From positions 1 to 6,619 of the forward strand of contig JAHEOE010000085.1 of the NCBI GenBank assembly GCA_018609785.1: a stretch of DNA of 6,619 nt. The letters run 5' to 3'. How positions within the stretch are numbered: position 1 is the first letter of the stretch; each line of letters opens with the position of its first letter. This DNA comes from Minisyncoccota bacterium. GTDB taxonomy: Bacteria > Patescibacteriota > Minisyncoccia > SW-4-49-11. Shown here piece by piece: positions 1 through 6,528 of this stretch. The translations under genes were made by a program, and so were the position numbers. The notes under the pieces were generated by a model. The model was given only the letters and a program-made list of their open reading frames with translations, was not told the DNA's origin and did no database searches.

Positions 1-1241
1 CCCGTTATGATAATTACTAAACTCATATTTATTACAATGCTTGCCAAAAAATAATACTTCTCACGCATGAACCAAACGGCGGTTCGAAGATGCGTATAGT
101 GAATCAGAACATAGACCGCCAGCCCTGGGATACCGGCGGCGACCAGTGCCCCTAAGAAGATACTGCTCGTATTCCGTGTCTCCCCTACTCGTTCTTTATA
201 TCCGGCGAACCCTATTCCGAACGTTGGATGCTCGTTCGAAGTCCGCAAAGCTGTTTTATAGTCCTCTATACGACTGACGACATTGACATCTTTTACGTTA
301 CGTTTGACAACTTCGTCTTCATCTCGCTTTTGGGCTTCCTCTTTGGAAATACTTTCTCCATCCGTGGTCTCGTAATGCGTGGTACTCTGCGTAATGATGG
401 ATATGGCTCGGTCTGACAAGGAAAACGGACTTAAGGCAAGTAGTTCAATGCACACCAGGGCAAGAATCGTAAGCCCCGCTGTCTTCCCCATATGCGAGAA
501 TACCGTTTTAACCCGGTATTTGGCCGGCCACAACAAAGCGGTATAAAAGACAATTCCGGTTATTACCAATGCCAACCAGCCGGCCCGCGTAAGGCTGAGA
601 ATTGTGACCATTACGCTGAAAAAGAATAACACCCACCACCAGGAGTTCCACCGCGAGGAAAACCAGTGCGCGGAAAAGAATGTAAGCGGCAGCAAAAGAG
701 CGATAACCACCGCGGTCCAAATGGCTAACCAGTTGGGTTCCGGTAAGAGACCGTTTACACGTCCCTCAAACACCATGAAGGCCGGCAAACCCACTTTGAA
801 GGCAACTGCTTGATACAAAGCAACCAGAATATGAATGATTGTTCCCCAAAAGAGTCCCACGAAGACCGTGTGTAGTCGATTTCGGCAGCGTACCGTATAC
901 AGAAACACCGCAAACGTCAAAAGCATAGTCACAAAGGAAAGCGTCTGAGTTATTGTGGGTTGAAGAGCGGTATGAAGTAATCCCCCGATGAGACCCAAAA
1001 CGAGTAAAAGTACAGGCAATATCAGGTAATATATTTCAGGTGAGGAGAGTGAGAGTATGGGGGGTGTTTGCGAACCGGTTCGTCTGAGATATATGTCACG
1101 TCCGATAAACCAGGCTATAAGTCCCGCAAGCGCGAATTGATGAAGTCTGATATCAAGACCCGCTACAGAAACCTGCAGAATCTCCAACGAGAGAAGAATC
1201 ACGAAGAGACATAGAAAAACGTTGGTCAGTCGGTCAAACAT
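1..1241 (-). CDS. O-antigen ligase/polymerase-like membrane protein (Wzy_C/WaaL-type), C-terminus beyond window
   Basis: The reverse strand is open from an ATG at 1241 to the left edge, giving 413 codons with no stop. The protein is very hydrophobic, with about nine or ten likely membrane spans (for example near residues 5-28, 35-48, 70-90, 98-116, 125-148, 172-190, 202-217, 221-238 and 255-271). Two segments resemble the O-antigen ligase family: GLLPEPNWLA at 164-173, and LTRAGWLAL at 217-225 ending a span. A long hydrophilic, probably extracytoplasmic loop (about 272-360) ends in an SRIEDYKTAL...HPTFGIGFAGYKE stretch (324-350), another family feature. Such proteins join or polymerise lipid-linked glycans at the outer face of the membrane. 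No Shine-Dalgarno is visible. An in-frame TTG at 1247 is an alternative start, and a TAA at 1257-1259 closes the frame above it. Family assignment is fairly firm; substrate, and ligase versus polymerase, cannot be told. Confidence 0.8.
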   Translation of the reverse strand, partial: MFDRLTNVFLCLFVILLSLEILQVSVAGLDIRLHQFALAGLIAWFIGRDIYLRRTGSQTPPILSLSSPEIYYLILPVLLLVLGLIGGLLHTALQPTITQTLSFVTMLLTFAVFLYTVRCRNRLHTVFVGLFWGTIIHILVALYQAVAFKVGLPAFMVFEGRVNGLLPEPNWLAIWTAVVIALLLPLTFFSAHWFSSRWNSWWWVLFFFSVMVTILSLTRAGWLALVITGIVFYTALLWPAKYRVKTVFSHMGKTAGLTILALVCIELLALSPFSLSDRAISIITQSTTHYETTDGESISKEEAQKRDEDEVVKRNVKDVNVVSRIEDYKTALRTSNEHPTFGIGFAGYKERVGETRNTSSIFLGALVAAGIPGLAVYVLIHYTHLRTAVWFMREKYYFLASIVINMSLVIIIT

Positions 1242-1253
1242 AGTCAATGGGTT

Positions 1254-1283
1254 ACGTTAGGTAAAGATTAGAGGTCATCTCAA
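1254..1283 (-). promoter_or_regulatory. Possible hybrid promoter: TTGAGA in the element end plus host -10
   Basis: On the minus strand the inverted repeat supplies TTGAGA (1283-1278), which matches five of six bases of a sigma-70 -35 box. An 18-base spacer leads to TAACGT (1259-1254) in host DNA, a weak -10. Transcription would begin only a few bases before the ligase ATG at 1241, giving an almost leaderless message. This is inferred from motif and spacing only; the -10 is poor. Confidence 0.3.
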
Positions 1284-1285
1284 AA
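1269..1285 (+). repeat. Left terminal inverted repeat of the element
   Basis: Reads TAGAGGTCATCTCAAAA and is the reverse complement of 1422-1438 except at T1275, which faces G1432. The same 17 bases recur exactly at 6514-6530. Confidence 0.85.
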
Positions 1286-1376
1286 TTATTCTAGGTGAAA
1301 GTCTATGAAGGCGACAGAGACGTATTCACTGGCATTTAACGCCTACGGCCTACCATACTCAAAATTCGTTCATACG

Positions 1377-1406
1377 CTCTATCGTATTCATATGCGTAAG
1401 ATAGAG
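1377..1406. repeat. Internal inverted repeat of the element
   Basis: CTCTATC (1377-1383) and GATAGAG (1400-1406) are perfect 7-bp inverted arms around a 16-base loop. No T-run follows on either strand, so this is not a typical intrinsic terminator. It is a possible folded segment of the element RNA or DNA. The right-hand copy is cut before this part, so conservation cannot be judged here. Confidence 0.5.
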
Positions 1407-1421
1407 GAACCAAAAGTTTAT

Positions 1422-1438
1422 TTTTGAGATGGCCTCTA
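1422..1438 (-). repeat. Right terminal inverted repeat, overlapping the iscS stop codon
   Basis: Reads TTTTGAGATGGCCTCTA on the plus strand. Its last three bases (1436-1438), read on the minus strand, are the TAG stop of the desulfurase gene. Confidence 0.85.
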
Positions 1439-2608
1439 GGAAGAAACAAATGCTTGCAATTTTTCAATGAATGTATCAATGTCTTGTGAGGATGTATCTT
1501 TCAAAAGACCGATGCGAATAGCGCTCTGAATACGTCTGTCATCTTGGGTAATAGTCTCCATAACATGGGAAGGCTTCCAGGCGCCGCTGTGACAGGCCGA
1601 ACCTCCGGAAACGGCAATTCCTTGGAGATCAAGATACATAATCAGATCTCCGGCAAACACGCCGGGAATGGAGAAATGTACATTATTGGGCAAACGTGCC
1701 TCCGGCGCTCCGTTGAATATAACGGGAAAATCTCGGTCTTGCAACCGGTGATGTGTATAGTCTCGCATTTCAGTTATATGAGCTTTCTCTTGGGCATGCT
1801 CTTTTGATGAAAGTCGCGATATGGCTGCTCCCATACCCACAATGGCGGGAACATTTTCGGTTCCCGGCCGCAGTTTGTATTCTTGATCTCCGCCGAAATA
1901 CAAGGGAGTAAGCGAGATATCTTCTCGTACATACAACGCGCCCACTCCTTTGGGACCGTATAGTTTATGTCCTGATAACGAAAGCATATCCACACCCAGT
2001 ATGGAGACATTACAGTCAAGAAAATACCCGGCCTGCACCGCATCGGTGTGGATATACGGATATGGTGTTTCTTGTTCTCTCCTCCATTCTTTTATAATAC
2101 GACTTATTTCGGAAATCGACTGAATGGTTCCAATCTCATTATTGGCATACATGATCGAGACGCAGACGGTTTGGGGCGTAAGTGCTTGAGTAAGTTCGTC
2201 GAGACTGATCTGTCCTTCTTCAGAAACGGAAAGCTCGGTTAAGGTTATGAGGTTACGTTTGGCGAGACTTCGTAACGGTTCTAAAACCGAGGAATGTTCT
2301 ATCGCGCCGGTAATAACGTGCGGCTGTTCATTAAAACCCTCTTGTTCTCCGGTTATCAGTCCTTGTAAAGCTATATTATTTGCCTCTGTCGCCGAGCTTG
2401 TAAAGATAACTTCCTGCGTTTTGGTGTCTAATATATTGGCTACTTGAGCACGCGCCCACTCTACCCCTTTCCGTGCTTCTTGACCCGCTCGGTGTGAACT
2501 GCCGGGATTGGCAAATATGTCCTCGAAATACGGGACCATAGCTTCTCTTACCCGAGGATCAATCGGTGTGGTGGCATGTCCGTCAAGGTAGATATATTCC
2601 GCCTCCAT
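1436..2608 (-). CDS. iscS: Cysteine desulfurase, IscS/NifS class (390 aa)
   Basis: A PLP enzyme that takes sulfur from L-cysteine as an enzyme persulfide, releasing alanine, for Fe-S cluster assembly and/or tRNA thiolation. The N-terminus YLDGHATTPIDPRV is typical. Visible landmarks are the cofactor-stacking histidine in IEHSS (H105), YANNEIGTIQ (154-163), HTDAVQ with D189 and Q192, the PLP lysine in SGHK (K215), RPGTENVPAIVG (247-258) and the catalytic cysteine in SGGSACHSG (C339). The last has His where Thr or Ser is common. Length is normal and all key residues are present. The ATG lies two bases after the stop of the upstream membrane-protein gene, so the two are co-transcribed and probably translationally coupled. 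No Shine-Dalgarno precedes the start; a GGAGG lies just inside the gene. The TAG stop is contributed by the adjacent mobile element. No iscU, iscA or mnmA lies nearby, so the sulfur acceptor is unknown. Confidence 0.95.
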   Translation of the reverse strand: MEAEYIYLDGHATTPIDPRVREAMVPYFEDIFANPGSSHRAGQEARKGVEWARAQVANILDTKTQEVIFTSSATEANNIALQGLITGEQEGFNEQPHVITGAIEHSSVLEPLRSLAKRNLITLTELSVSEEGQISLDELTQALTPQTVCVSIMYANNEIGTIQSISEISRIIKEWRREQETPYPYIHTDAVQAGYFLDCNVSILGVDMLSLSGHKLYGPKGVGALYVREDISLTPLYFGGDQEYKLRPGTENVPAIVGMGAAISRLSSKEHAQEKAHITEMRDYTHHRLQDRDFPVIFNGAPEARLPNNVHFSIPGVFAGDLIMYLDLQGIAVSGGSACHSGAWKPSHVMETITQDDRRIQSAIRIGLLKDTSSQDIDTFIEKLQAFVSS

Positions 2609-2610
2609 AG

Positions 2611-3330
2611 CTAGTATATTCGGTTCTCGCGCATACTATCGGACATACGTTGATAGATATCTTGGTATTGATTCTGATCGTTATAACAGACAAATCGATC
2701 AAAACGCGGTTTTTCAACACAGTTGGAGACAGTGGCTCCTTTTTCGTTGGTGACCACTTCCAAGGCAAATCCATCCTTTGTTGTAAATTGAACTTCCACA
2801 GCGCTGCGTTTTTGTTCTTCAACTTGAGCTTCTATGATATCTGAGTCCACGGGGTACTCAATGGAATATTCGGGGGTTTCATAGCGCTTCCAATTCTGAA
2901 CTCGACTGAACGGAATCCGTTCTTCGGATGTATCGGTCCGATCGGTATTTTTTTCTTCATCTTGAGAAAGCCACGGTTTATCAGGATGATTTTCTAACAG
3001 ATAGTCGTATAGAGATGTTCGCTCTCCTTTTTCCTCATCAAAAAGCGGTGTACCGCCTGTATACATCGTATCTTGGGAATCTCCGTACCGATTCAAATCA
3101 TTTTCTTCAATCCAATCTCTAACCGCTTGTCGTTCTTCTTGAGGAATATCTGCATATAGTTCGTCATTTTCTGAAGTTTGGTTGTCTTGAGGTTGAGATG
3201 GTTCTTCAGAGGGAGTATTGGTTGAGGGAGTACTCTCTGTAGACTCGGATTGCATCATACGATAGATTAGAAGTCCGCCGACAATCACAACCAAGATAAT
3301 AAGTATGGTAACGAGAGTTTTGGTTGACAT
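2611..3330 (-). CDS. Single-pass membrane-anchored protein of unknown function (239 aa)
   Basis: I cannot assign a function. Residues 6-26 form one strong hydrophobic segment after a short basic start (MSTK), so the protein is probably N-terminally anchored with its body outside. Residues 28-57 are a Ser/Thr/Pro/Glu/Gln-rich linker. Residues 62-120 form a compact block with RDWIEENDLN, RYGDSQDTMYTGGTPLFDE and ENHPDKPW, which I recall, without being able to search, as recurring in Patescibacteria hypothetical proteins. After an acidic spacer, residues 149-239 form a second domain opening ETPEYSIEYP, like the start of PsbP-like or similar beta-rich extracytoplasmic domains, with two cysteines (C204, C215) that could form a disulfide. 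It is first in an operon with iscS and divergent from secA, sharing a 125-bp upstream region. The ATG at 3330 is the natural start because it directly precedes the anchor. The stop is TAG. Confidence 0.85.
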   Translation of the reverse strand: MSTKTLVTILIILVVIVGGLLIYRMMQSESTESTPSTNTPSEEPSQPQDNQTSENDELYADIPQEERQAVRDWIEENDLNRYGDSQDTMYTGGTPLFDEEKGERTSLYDYLLENHPDKPWLSQDEEKNTDRTDTSEERIPFSRVQNWKRYETPEYSIEYPVDSDIIEAQVEEQKRSAVEVQFTTKDGFALEVVTNEKGATVSNCVEKPRFDRFVCYNDQNQYQDIYQRMSDSMRENRIY

Positions 3331-3355
3331 AGAGATCGATTAAATCGTTTTCCAA

Positions 3356-3364
3356 AGTATATCA
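3356..3364 (-). promoter_or_regulatory. Extended -10 promoter for the orf239-iscS operon
   Basis: The minus strand reads TGATATACT, an extended -10 (TG, one base, TATACT) with five of six bases of the -10 consensus. The -35 region is weak, as is usual for extended -10 promoters. The predicted start lies about 21 bases before the ATG at 3330. Between them is a short near-palindrome (CGATTAAATCG on the plus strand, 3337-3347) that could be an operator or chance. Confidence 0.5.
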
Positions 3365-3391
3365 CACCTTGGTTATATGTACCATAAACAC

Positions 3392-3420
3392 TTGCCATCT
3401 CGCTTTGTATAGCGTATCCT
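3392..3420 (+). promoter_or_regulatory. Sigma-70-type promoter for secA
   Basis: TTGCCA (3392-3397) and TATCCT (3415-3420) are separated by exactly 17 bases and match five and four of six consensus bases. The predicted transcript would start near 3427, about 29 bases before the secA ATG. The leader shows no GGAGG-like site and no SecM-like regulatory reading frame. A TTTAAT near 3432 is an alternative -10 that would give a much shorter leader. Confidence 0.5.
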
Positions 3421-3455
3421 GGGAATAGTCTTTTAATAAACACTCCCCTATTGCT

Positions 3456-6167
3456 ATGCAATTTTTAAAACGATTTTTACCCGATCCGAATAAACAGACC
3501 CTAAAAAAACTCTATCCTCTGGTCAATCAGATTAATGATTGGGAAGCTACCTTTCAAGAGAAAAGCAACGAAAACCTGAGAGCATATACGTCAGTATTAC
3601 AGGAACGGATCCAGAACGGTGAAACTCTTGACGATATTTTACCGGAATCATTCGCGCTTGTACGAGAGGCCGCTCAACGTACATTGGGAATGCGACATTT
3701 TGATGTGCAGTTGATCGGAGGAATTGCTTTGCATAAAGGCTATATCGGAGAGATGAAAACCGGAGAAGGAAAAACGTTGGTTGCCACCCTTCCCGCTTAT
3801 TTGAATGCTCTCACAGGTAAAGGGGTGCATATTGTTACGGTCAATGATTACCTTGCCCGTCGCGATACGGTCTGGATGGGACAGATCTTTCATTTTCTGG
3901 GATTAAACGTTGGGTCCATCACCAGCGAGGGAGCGTTTCTCTATACCGAAGAAGGGGTCTCCGAAGAGACTGATGAGTATCGTGACACGCATGCTTCTTA
4001 CAACGTAGAAGATGACTATCTCGTAACCTCCGAACGACGTGAGGTCTACCGAGCGGATATTGTTTACGGTACGAACAACGAATTCGGGTTTGATTATCTG
4101 CGTGATAACATGGCTCAGTCTCTTGAAGATATGGTTCAGCGCGATCTCAATTTCTGTATTATCGACGAGGTGGACAGCGTACTTATTGACGAGGCGCGTA
4201 CGCCGCTGATCATTTCAGCGCCCGATCAAGAATCACCTCAGCTTTACAAAACATTTGCTCGGATTGTTCCTCAATTAACCCAAGATACGGATTATACGGT
4301 TGATGAGCAGATGAACAGTGTAAGCGTCACCGACTCAGGGATCGACAAGGTCGAAAAAGCATTGGGTCTTGAGAATTTATACCAAGAAAAAGGCGTGGTC
4401 TACGTTCACCATCTGGAACAGGCGCTCAAAGCACAGGCCCTTTTCAAAAACGAAACCGACTATGTCGTCCGAGACGGACAAGTCATCATTGTTGATCAGT
4501 TTACCGGTCGACTTATGCCCGGTCGTAGGTTTGGTGAAGGACTTCACCAAGCTTTGGAGGCCAAAGAAAGCTTGGATATTCAGCAGGAGTCCAAGACCAT
4601 GGCTACAATTACGTTCCAGAACTTTTTCCGCATGTACAACAAACTGGCCGGTATGACCGGAACGGCCCTTACCAGCGCGGAAGAATTTGACAAGGTATAT
4701 AGTCTGGGAGTGGTCAGTATTCCCACTCATGAACCTGTAAGACGTCAAGATTTGCCCGATAAAATTTATAAAACCGAAGACGCCAAATTCAACGCCATTG
4801 CCGAAGATATCGCCGAACGGCAACAGCGAGGCCAACCGGTTTTGGTGGGGACGGTCTCCATTGAGAAAAGCGAACGCTTGGCAGATGTTCTCAAAAATCG
4901 TGGTATTCGGTGCAATGTACTCAACGCCAAACATCATGAGTCAGAAGGAGCGGTCATTGCCAACGCCGGGAAGAAAGGTACTGTCACTATCGCCACTAAC
5001 ATGGCCGGACGCGGAGTGGACATCAAGCTCGGCGGTCCCGAAGCTTCCGAAACGGAAAAACAGGAAGTTATGGACCTGGGAGGTCTTCATATCATCGGTA
5101 CGGAACGTCATGATGCTCGAAGAATTGACAACCAACTTCGCGGACGTTCCGGTCGACAAGGAGAACCCGGTTCCACTCAGTTTTATCTTTCTCTGGATGA
5201 CGATATGATGCGTGTATTCGCCACCGACTGGATTCGTTCCATAATGGATCGTACCAATCTGCCGGAGAATGAACCGATCGAACATCCGTTGATCGCCAAA
5301 GCGGTGGAGCATACCCAGACCAAGATTGAAGGATACCACTTTGATTCTCGTAAGCACCTTTTGGAATATGATAACGTTATTAATAAACAGCGAGAGATTA
5401 TTTACGAAAAGCGTCGGCATATTCTTGACGGAACAACCAATGTTGAAGACCTTACGTCTTCTCTTTTGGAAGAATATATCTATCGTATTGTTTCGTTCCA
5501 TACCAGTGCCGAAACACTGAAAGATTGGGACTTGGCTCAGATAAGTGAAGACGTGAGTACGCTTTCCCCTCTTGACTCCCATGTTAAAGAAACCTTGGAA
5601 ACAATTCGTGAAAAAGACACGGACATGGCCTCTAAGAAGCAAGAGATGTCCGCATTGCTTACAAGTACGCTTTCGCAATATTTGGATGCTCGCTTCTCTG
5701 CCCTCAATGAAGAGGCTCGGGAAGAATTACAGCGAAAACTGTATTTGCAGACCATTGATATTCTTTGGATGGAACATTTGGAAGTTATGGATTATATGAA
5801 AACCGGCGTGCGTCTGCGTGGCTATGCGCAGAAGGATCCGCTCGTGGAGTATAAAAACGAAGGCTTTCGTTTGTTTGAAAACCTCCTCTCCAATATATCA
5901 GAAAAGTATATTACCAACCTCTTTCAAGTTCAGGTTGAGGCTTCTACGGACAACGTAGGCTATAATCCGTACGAAAATGCAGAAGAACATCACAAGTCAC
6001 CTGCTTCTTACACCACTTCATCACCTGCCTCCGATTCTCAATCCGGCGGAGAAAAGTCTTATGAGACTCATACTCAACGTGTCAGCGAAAAAGTGGGACG
6101 CAATGATAAATGCCCGTGCGGAAGCGGGAAAAAGGCGAAGAAGTGCCACCCGGAATATACGAAGTAA
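3456..6167 (+). CDS. secA: Preprotein translocase ATPase SecA (903 aa)
   Basis: Motor ATPase that binds SecYEG at the inner face of the membrane and drives unfolded preproteins through the channel. All core parts appear in order: the N-terminal helix region, GMRHFDVQLIGG (78-89), Walker A MKTGEGKT (100-107), DEVD Walker B (237-240) with LIDEARTPLIIS, the preprotein-binding region up to FFRMYNKLAGMTGTA (390-404), fold 2 with TNMAGRGVDI (514-523) and RGRSGRQGEPGS (562-573), and the helical scaffold and two-helix finger (about 755-815). An unstructured linker (about 840-875) leads to the zinc site CPCGSGKKAKKCH (C886, C888, C897, H898), the usual SecB/phospholipid-binding tail. Length equals E. 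coli SecA, but residues 158-195 hold an acidic insertion of about 30 residues. The gene is intact, monocistronic in this window, and lacks a Shine-Dalgarno. It stops with TAA. Confidence 0.98.
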   Translation: MQFLKRFLPDPNKQTLKKLYPLVNQINDWEATFQEKSNENLRAYTSVLQERIQNGETLDDILPESFALVREAAQRTLGMRHFDVQLIGGIALHKGYIGEMKTGEGKTLVATLPAYLNALTGKGVHIVTVNDYLARRDTVWMGQIFHFLGLNVGSITSEGAFLYTEEGVSEETDEYRDTHASYNVEDDYLVTSERREVYRADIVYGTNNEFGFDYLRDNMAQSLEDMVQRDLNFCIIDEVDSVLIDEARTPLIISAPDQESPQLYKTFARIVPQLTQDTDYTVDEQMNSVSVTDSGIDKVEKALGLENLYQEKGVVYVHHLEQALKAQALFKNETDYVVRDGQVIIVDQFTGRLMPGRRFGEGLHQALEAKESLDIQQESKTMATITFQNFFRMYNKLAGMTGTALTSAEEFDKVYSLGVVSIPTHEPVRRQDLPDKIYKTEDAKFNAIAEDIAERQQRGQPVLVGTVSIEKSERLADVLKNRGIRCNVLNAKHHESEGAVIANAGKKGTVTIATNMAGRGVDIKLGGPEASETEKQEVMDLGGLHIIGTERHDARRIDNQLRGRSGRQGEPGSTQFYLSLDDDMMRVFATDWIRSIMDRTNLPENEPIEHPLIAKAVEHTQTKIEGYHFDSRKHLLEYDNVINKQREIIYEKRRHILDGTTNVEDLTSSLLEEYIYRIVSFHTSAETLKDWDLAQISEDVSTLSPLDSHVKETLETIREKDTDMASKKQEMSALLTSTLSQYLDARFSALNEEAREELQRKLYLQTIDILWMEHLEVMDYMKTGVRLRGYAQKDPLVEYKNEGFRLFENLLSNISEKYITNLFQVQVEASTDNVGYNPYENAEEHHKSPASYTTSSPASDSQSGGEKSYETHTQRVSEKVGRNDKCPCGSGKKAKKCHPEYTK

Positions 6168-6250
6168 GAGTTTGTATTTAGAATATAGTATTTGGTAATA
6201 AGTAGCAAAACCGAGTGGATTGCGATATACGGTTGCGGGTACGGTTGATA

Positions 6251-6376
6251 TATGTTTCCTTCGGAAACGATATACAATAGATATACAGTTGAGAATAATA
6301 ACTTATATCTCGTGTCTCATAACTGATGAAAAATAGAATATAACTCAAAAGTCCTCTATCTAATGAAGGAAACATA
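6251..6376. repeat. 12-bp split inverted repeat with 102-base spacer
   Basis: TATGTTTCCTTC (6251-6262) is the exact reverse complement of GAAGGAAACATA (6365-6376). The left arm also takes part in a local hairpin, GTTTCC-TTC-GGAAAC (6254-6268), so the two foldings would compete. Function is unknown. Confidence 0.5.
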
Positions 6377-6432
6377 ACCGACAAATTCGTCTACACGACA
6401 GTCCTCACGAAAATAGGTTTGCGATAGAAAGC

Positions 6433-6460
6433 CGTAAAAAACATCGACGTGTTTTTTACG
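6433..6460. terminator. Perfect 11-bp hairpin with A6/T6 tracts, possible bidirectional terminator
   Basis: CGTAAAAAACA (6433-6443) and TGTTTTTTACG (6450-6460) are perfectly complementary around a six-base loop, TCGACG. The T6 run lies inside the stem on both strands, so it could stop transcription from either side, although the GC core is weak for an intrinsic terminator. It lies about 265 bases after secA and just before the second element copy. Confidence 0.4.
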
Positions 6461-6498
6461 TAACCGTTCAAACTTTGAGGGAAAGAAGAATTCGTCGT

Positions 6499-6528
6499 TA
6501 TATAGCCTCTTAATAGAGGTCATCTCAA
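6499..6528 (-). promoter_or_regulatory. Possible hybrid promoter at the left end of the second element copy
   Basis: TTGAGA in the inverted repeat (6528-6523, minus strand) is followed after 18 bases by TATATA (6504-6499) in flanking DNA. This is a better match than the one at the first copy. It would transcribe leftward into the non-coding region and towards the 3' end of secA, meeting the hairpin at 6433-6460 after about 35 bases. Confidence 0.3.

Larger units (their letters stand above)
1269..1438. mobile_element. MITE-like non-autonomous element, complete copy with TA at both ends
   Basis: The element begins TAGAGGTCATCTCAAAA (1269-1285) and ends TTTTGAGATGGCCTCTA (1422-1438). These ends are inverted repeats matching at 16 of 17 positions. 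If the outer TA pairs are a target duplication, the body is 166 bp (1271-1436). It has no useful open reading frame. A second copy starts at 6514, so this is a repeat family. TA duplication and GAG-type ends suit movement by an IS630/Tc1-mariner transposase or a TA-duplicating IS5-family (IS427-group) transposase; I cannot choose between them, and no transposase lies here. It fills most of the 194-base gap between the desulfurase and ligase-like genes, which would otherwise be about 26 bases apart. Its right end provides the iscS stop codon. Confidence 0.8.
6168..6513. other. AT-rich intergenic region without a supportable gene
   Basis: After the secA stop there are 346 bases with no convincing reading frame on either strand and no clear intrinsic terminator directly behind secA. 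The region holds small repeats: TACGGTTG twice (6228-6235, 6240-6247), several GATATA/ATATAC motifs, a hairpin at 6254-6268, a 12-bp split inverted repeat (6251-6262 with 6365-6376) and a strong A/T-stem hairpin at 6433-6460. It could be decayed sequence, an untranslated RNA, or the downstream region of a gene to the right. Confidence 0.6.

Noticed and set aside
508..813. Short open frames of 70 and 69 residues inside the left region
   Set aside because: Both are out of frame with the continuous 413-codon membrane protein, which has clear family motifs and transmembrane segments.
2597..2608. GGAGG at the start of iscS as a Shine-Dalgarno for a later start
   Set aside because: It lies just inside the gene, and no ATG, GTG or TTG follows at a suitable distance in frame. 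A later start would remove the conserved N-terminal YLDGHATTP segment.
4941..5678. 245-residue open frame antisense to secA
   Set aside because: It lies wholly within the secA coding sequence, which has every family motif. The translation is not recognisable and has no start context. The same applies to the 186-residue antisense frame at 4377-4937 and the smaller antisense and out-of-frame ones.
6344..6362. Similarity of CAAAAGTCCTCTATCT to the inner right end of the element (reverse complement of 1398-1415)
   Set aside because: Only about ten bases match consecutively and no inverted repeat or TA-flanked boundary is nearby. This is too short to call a third, decayed copy.
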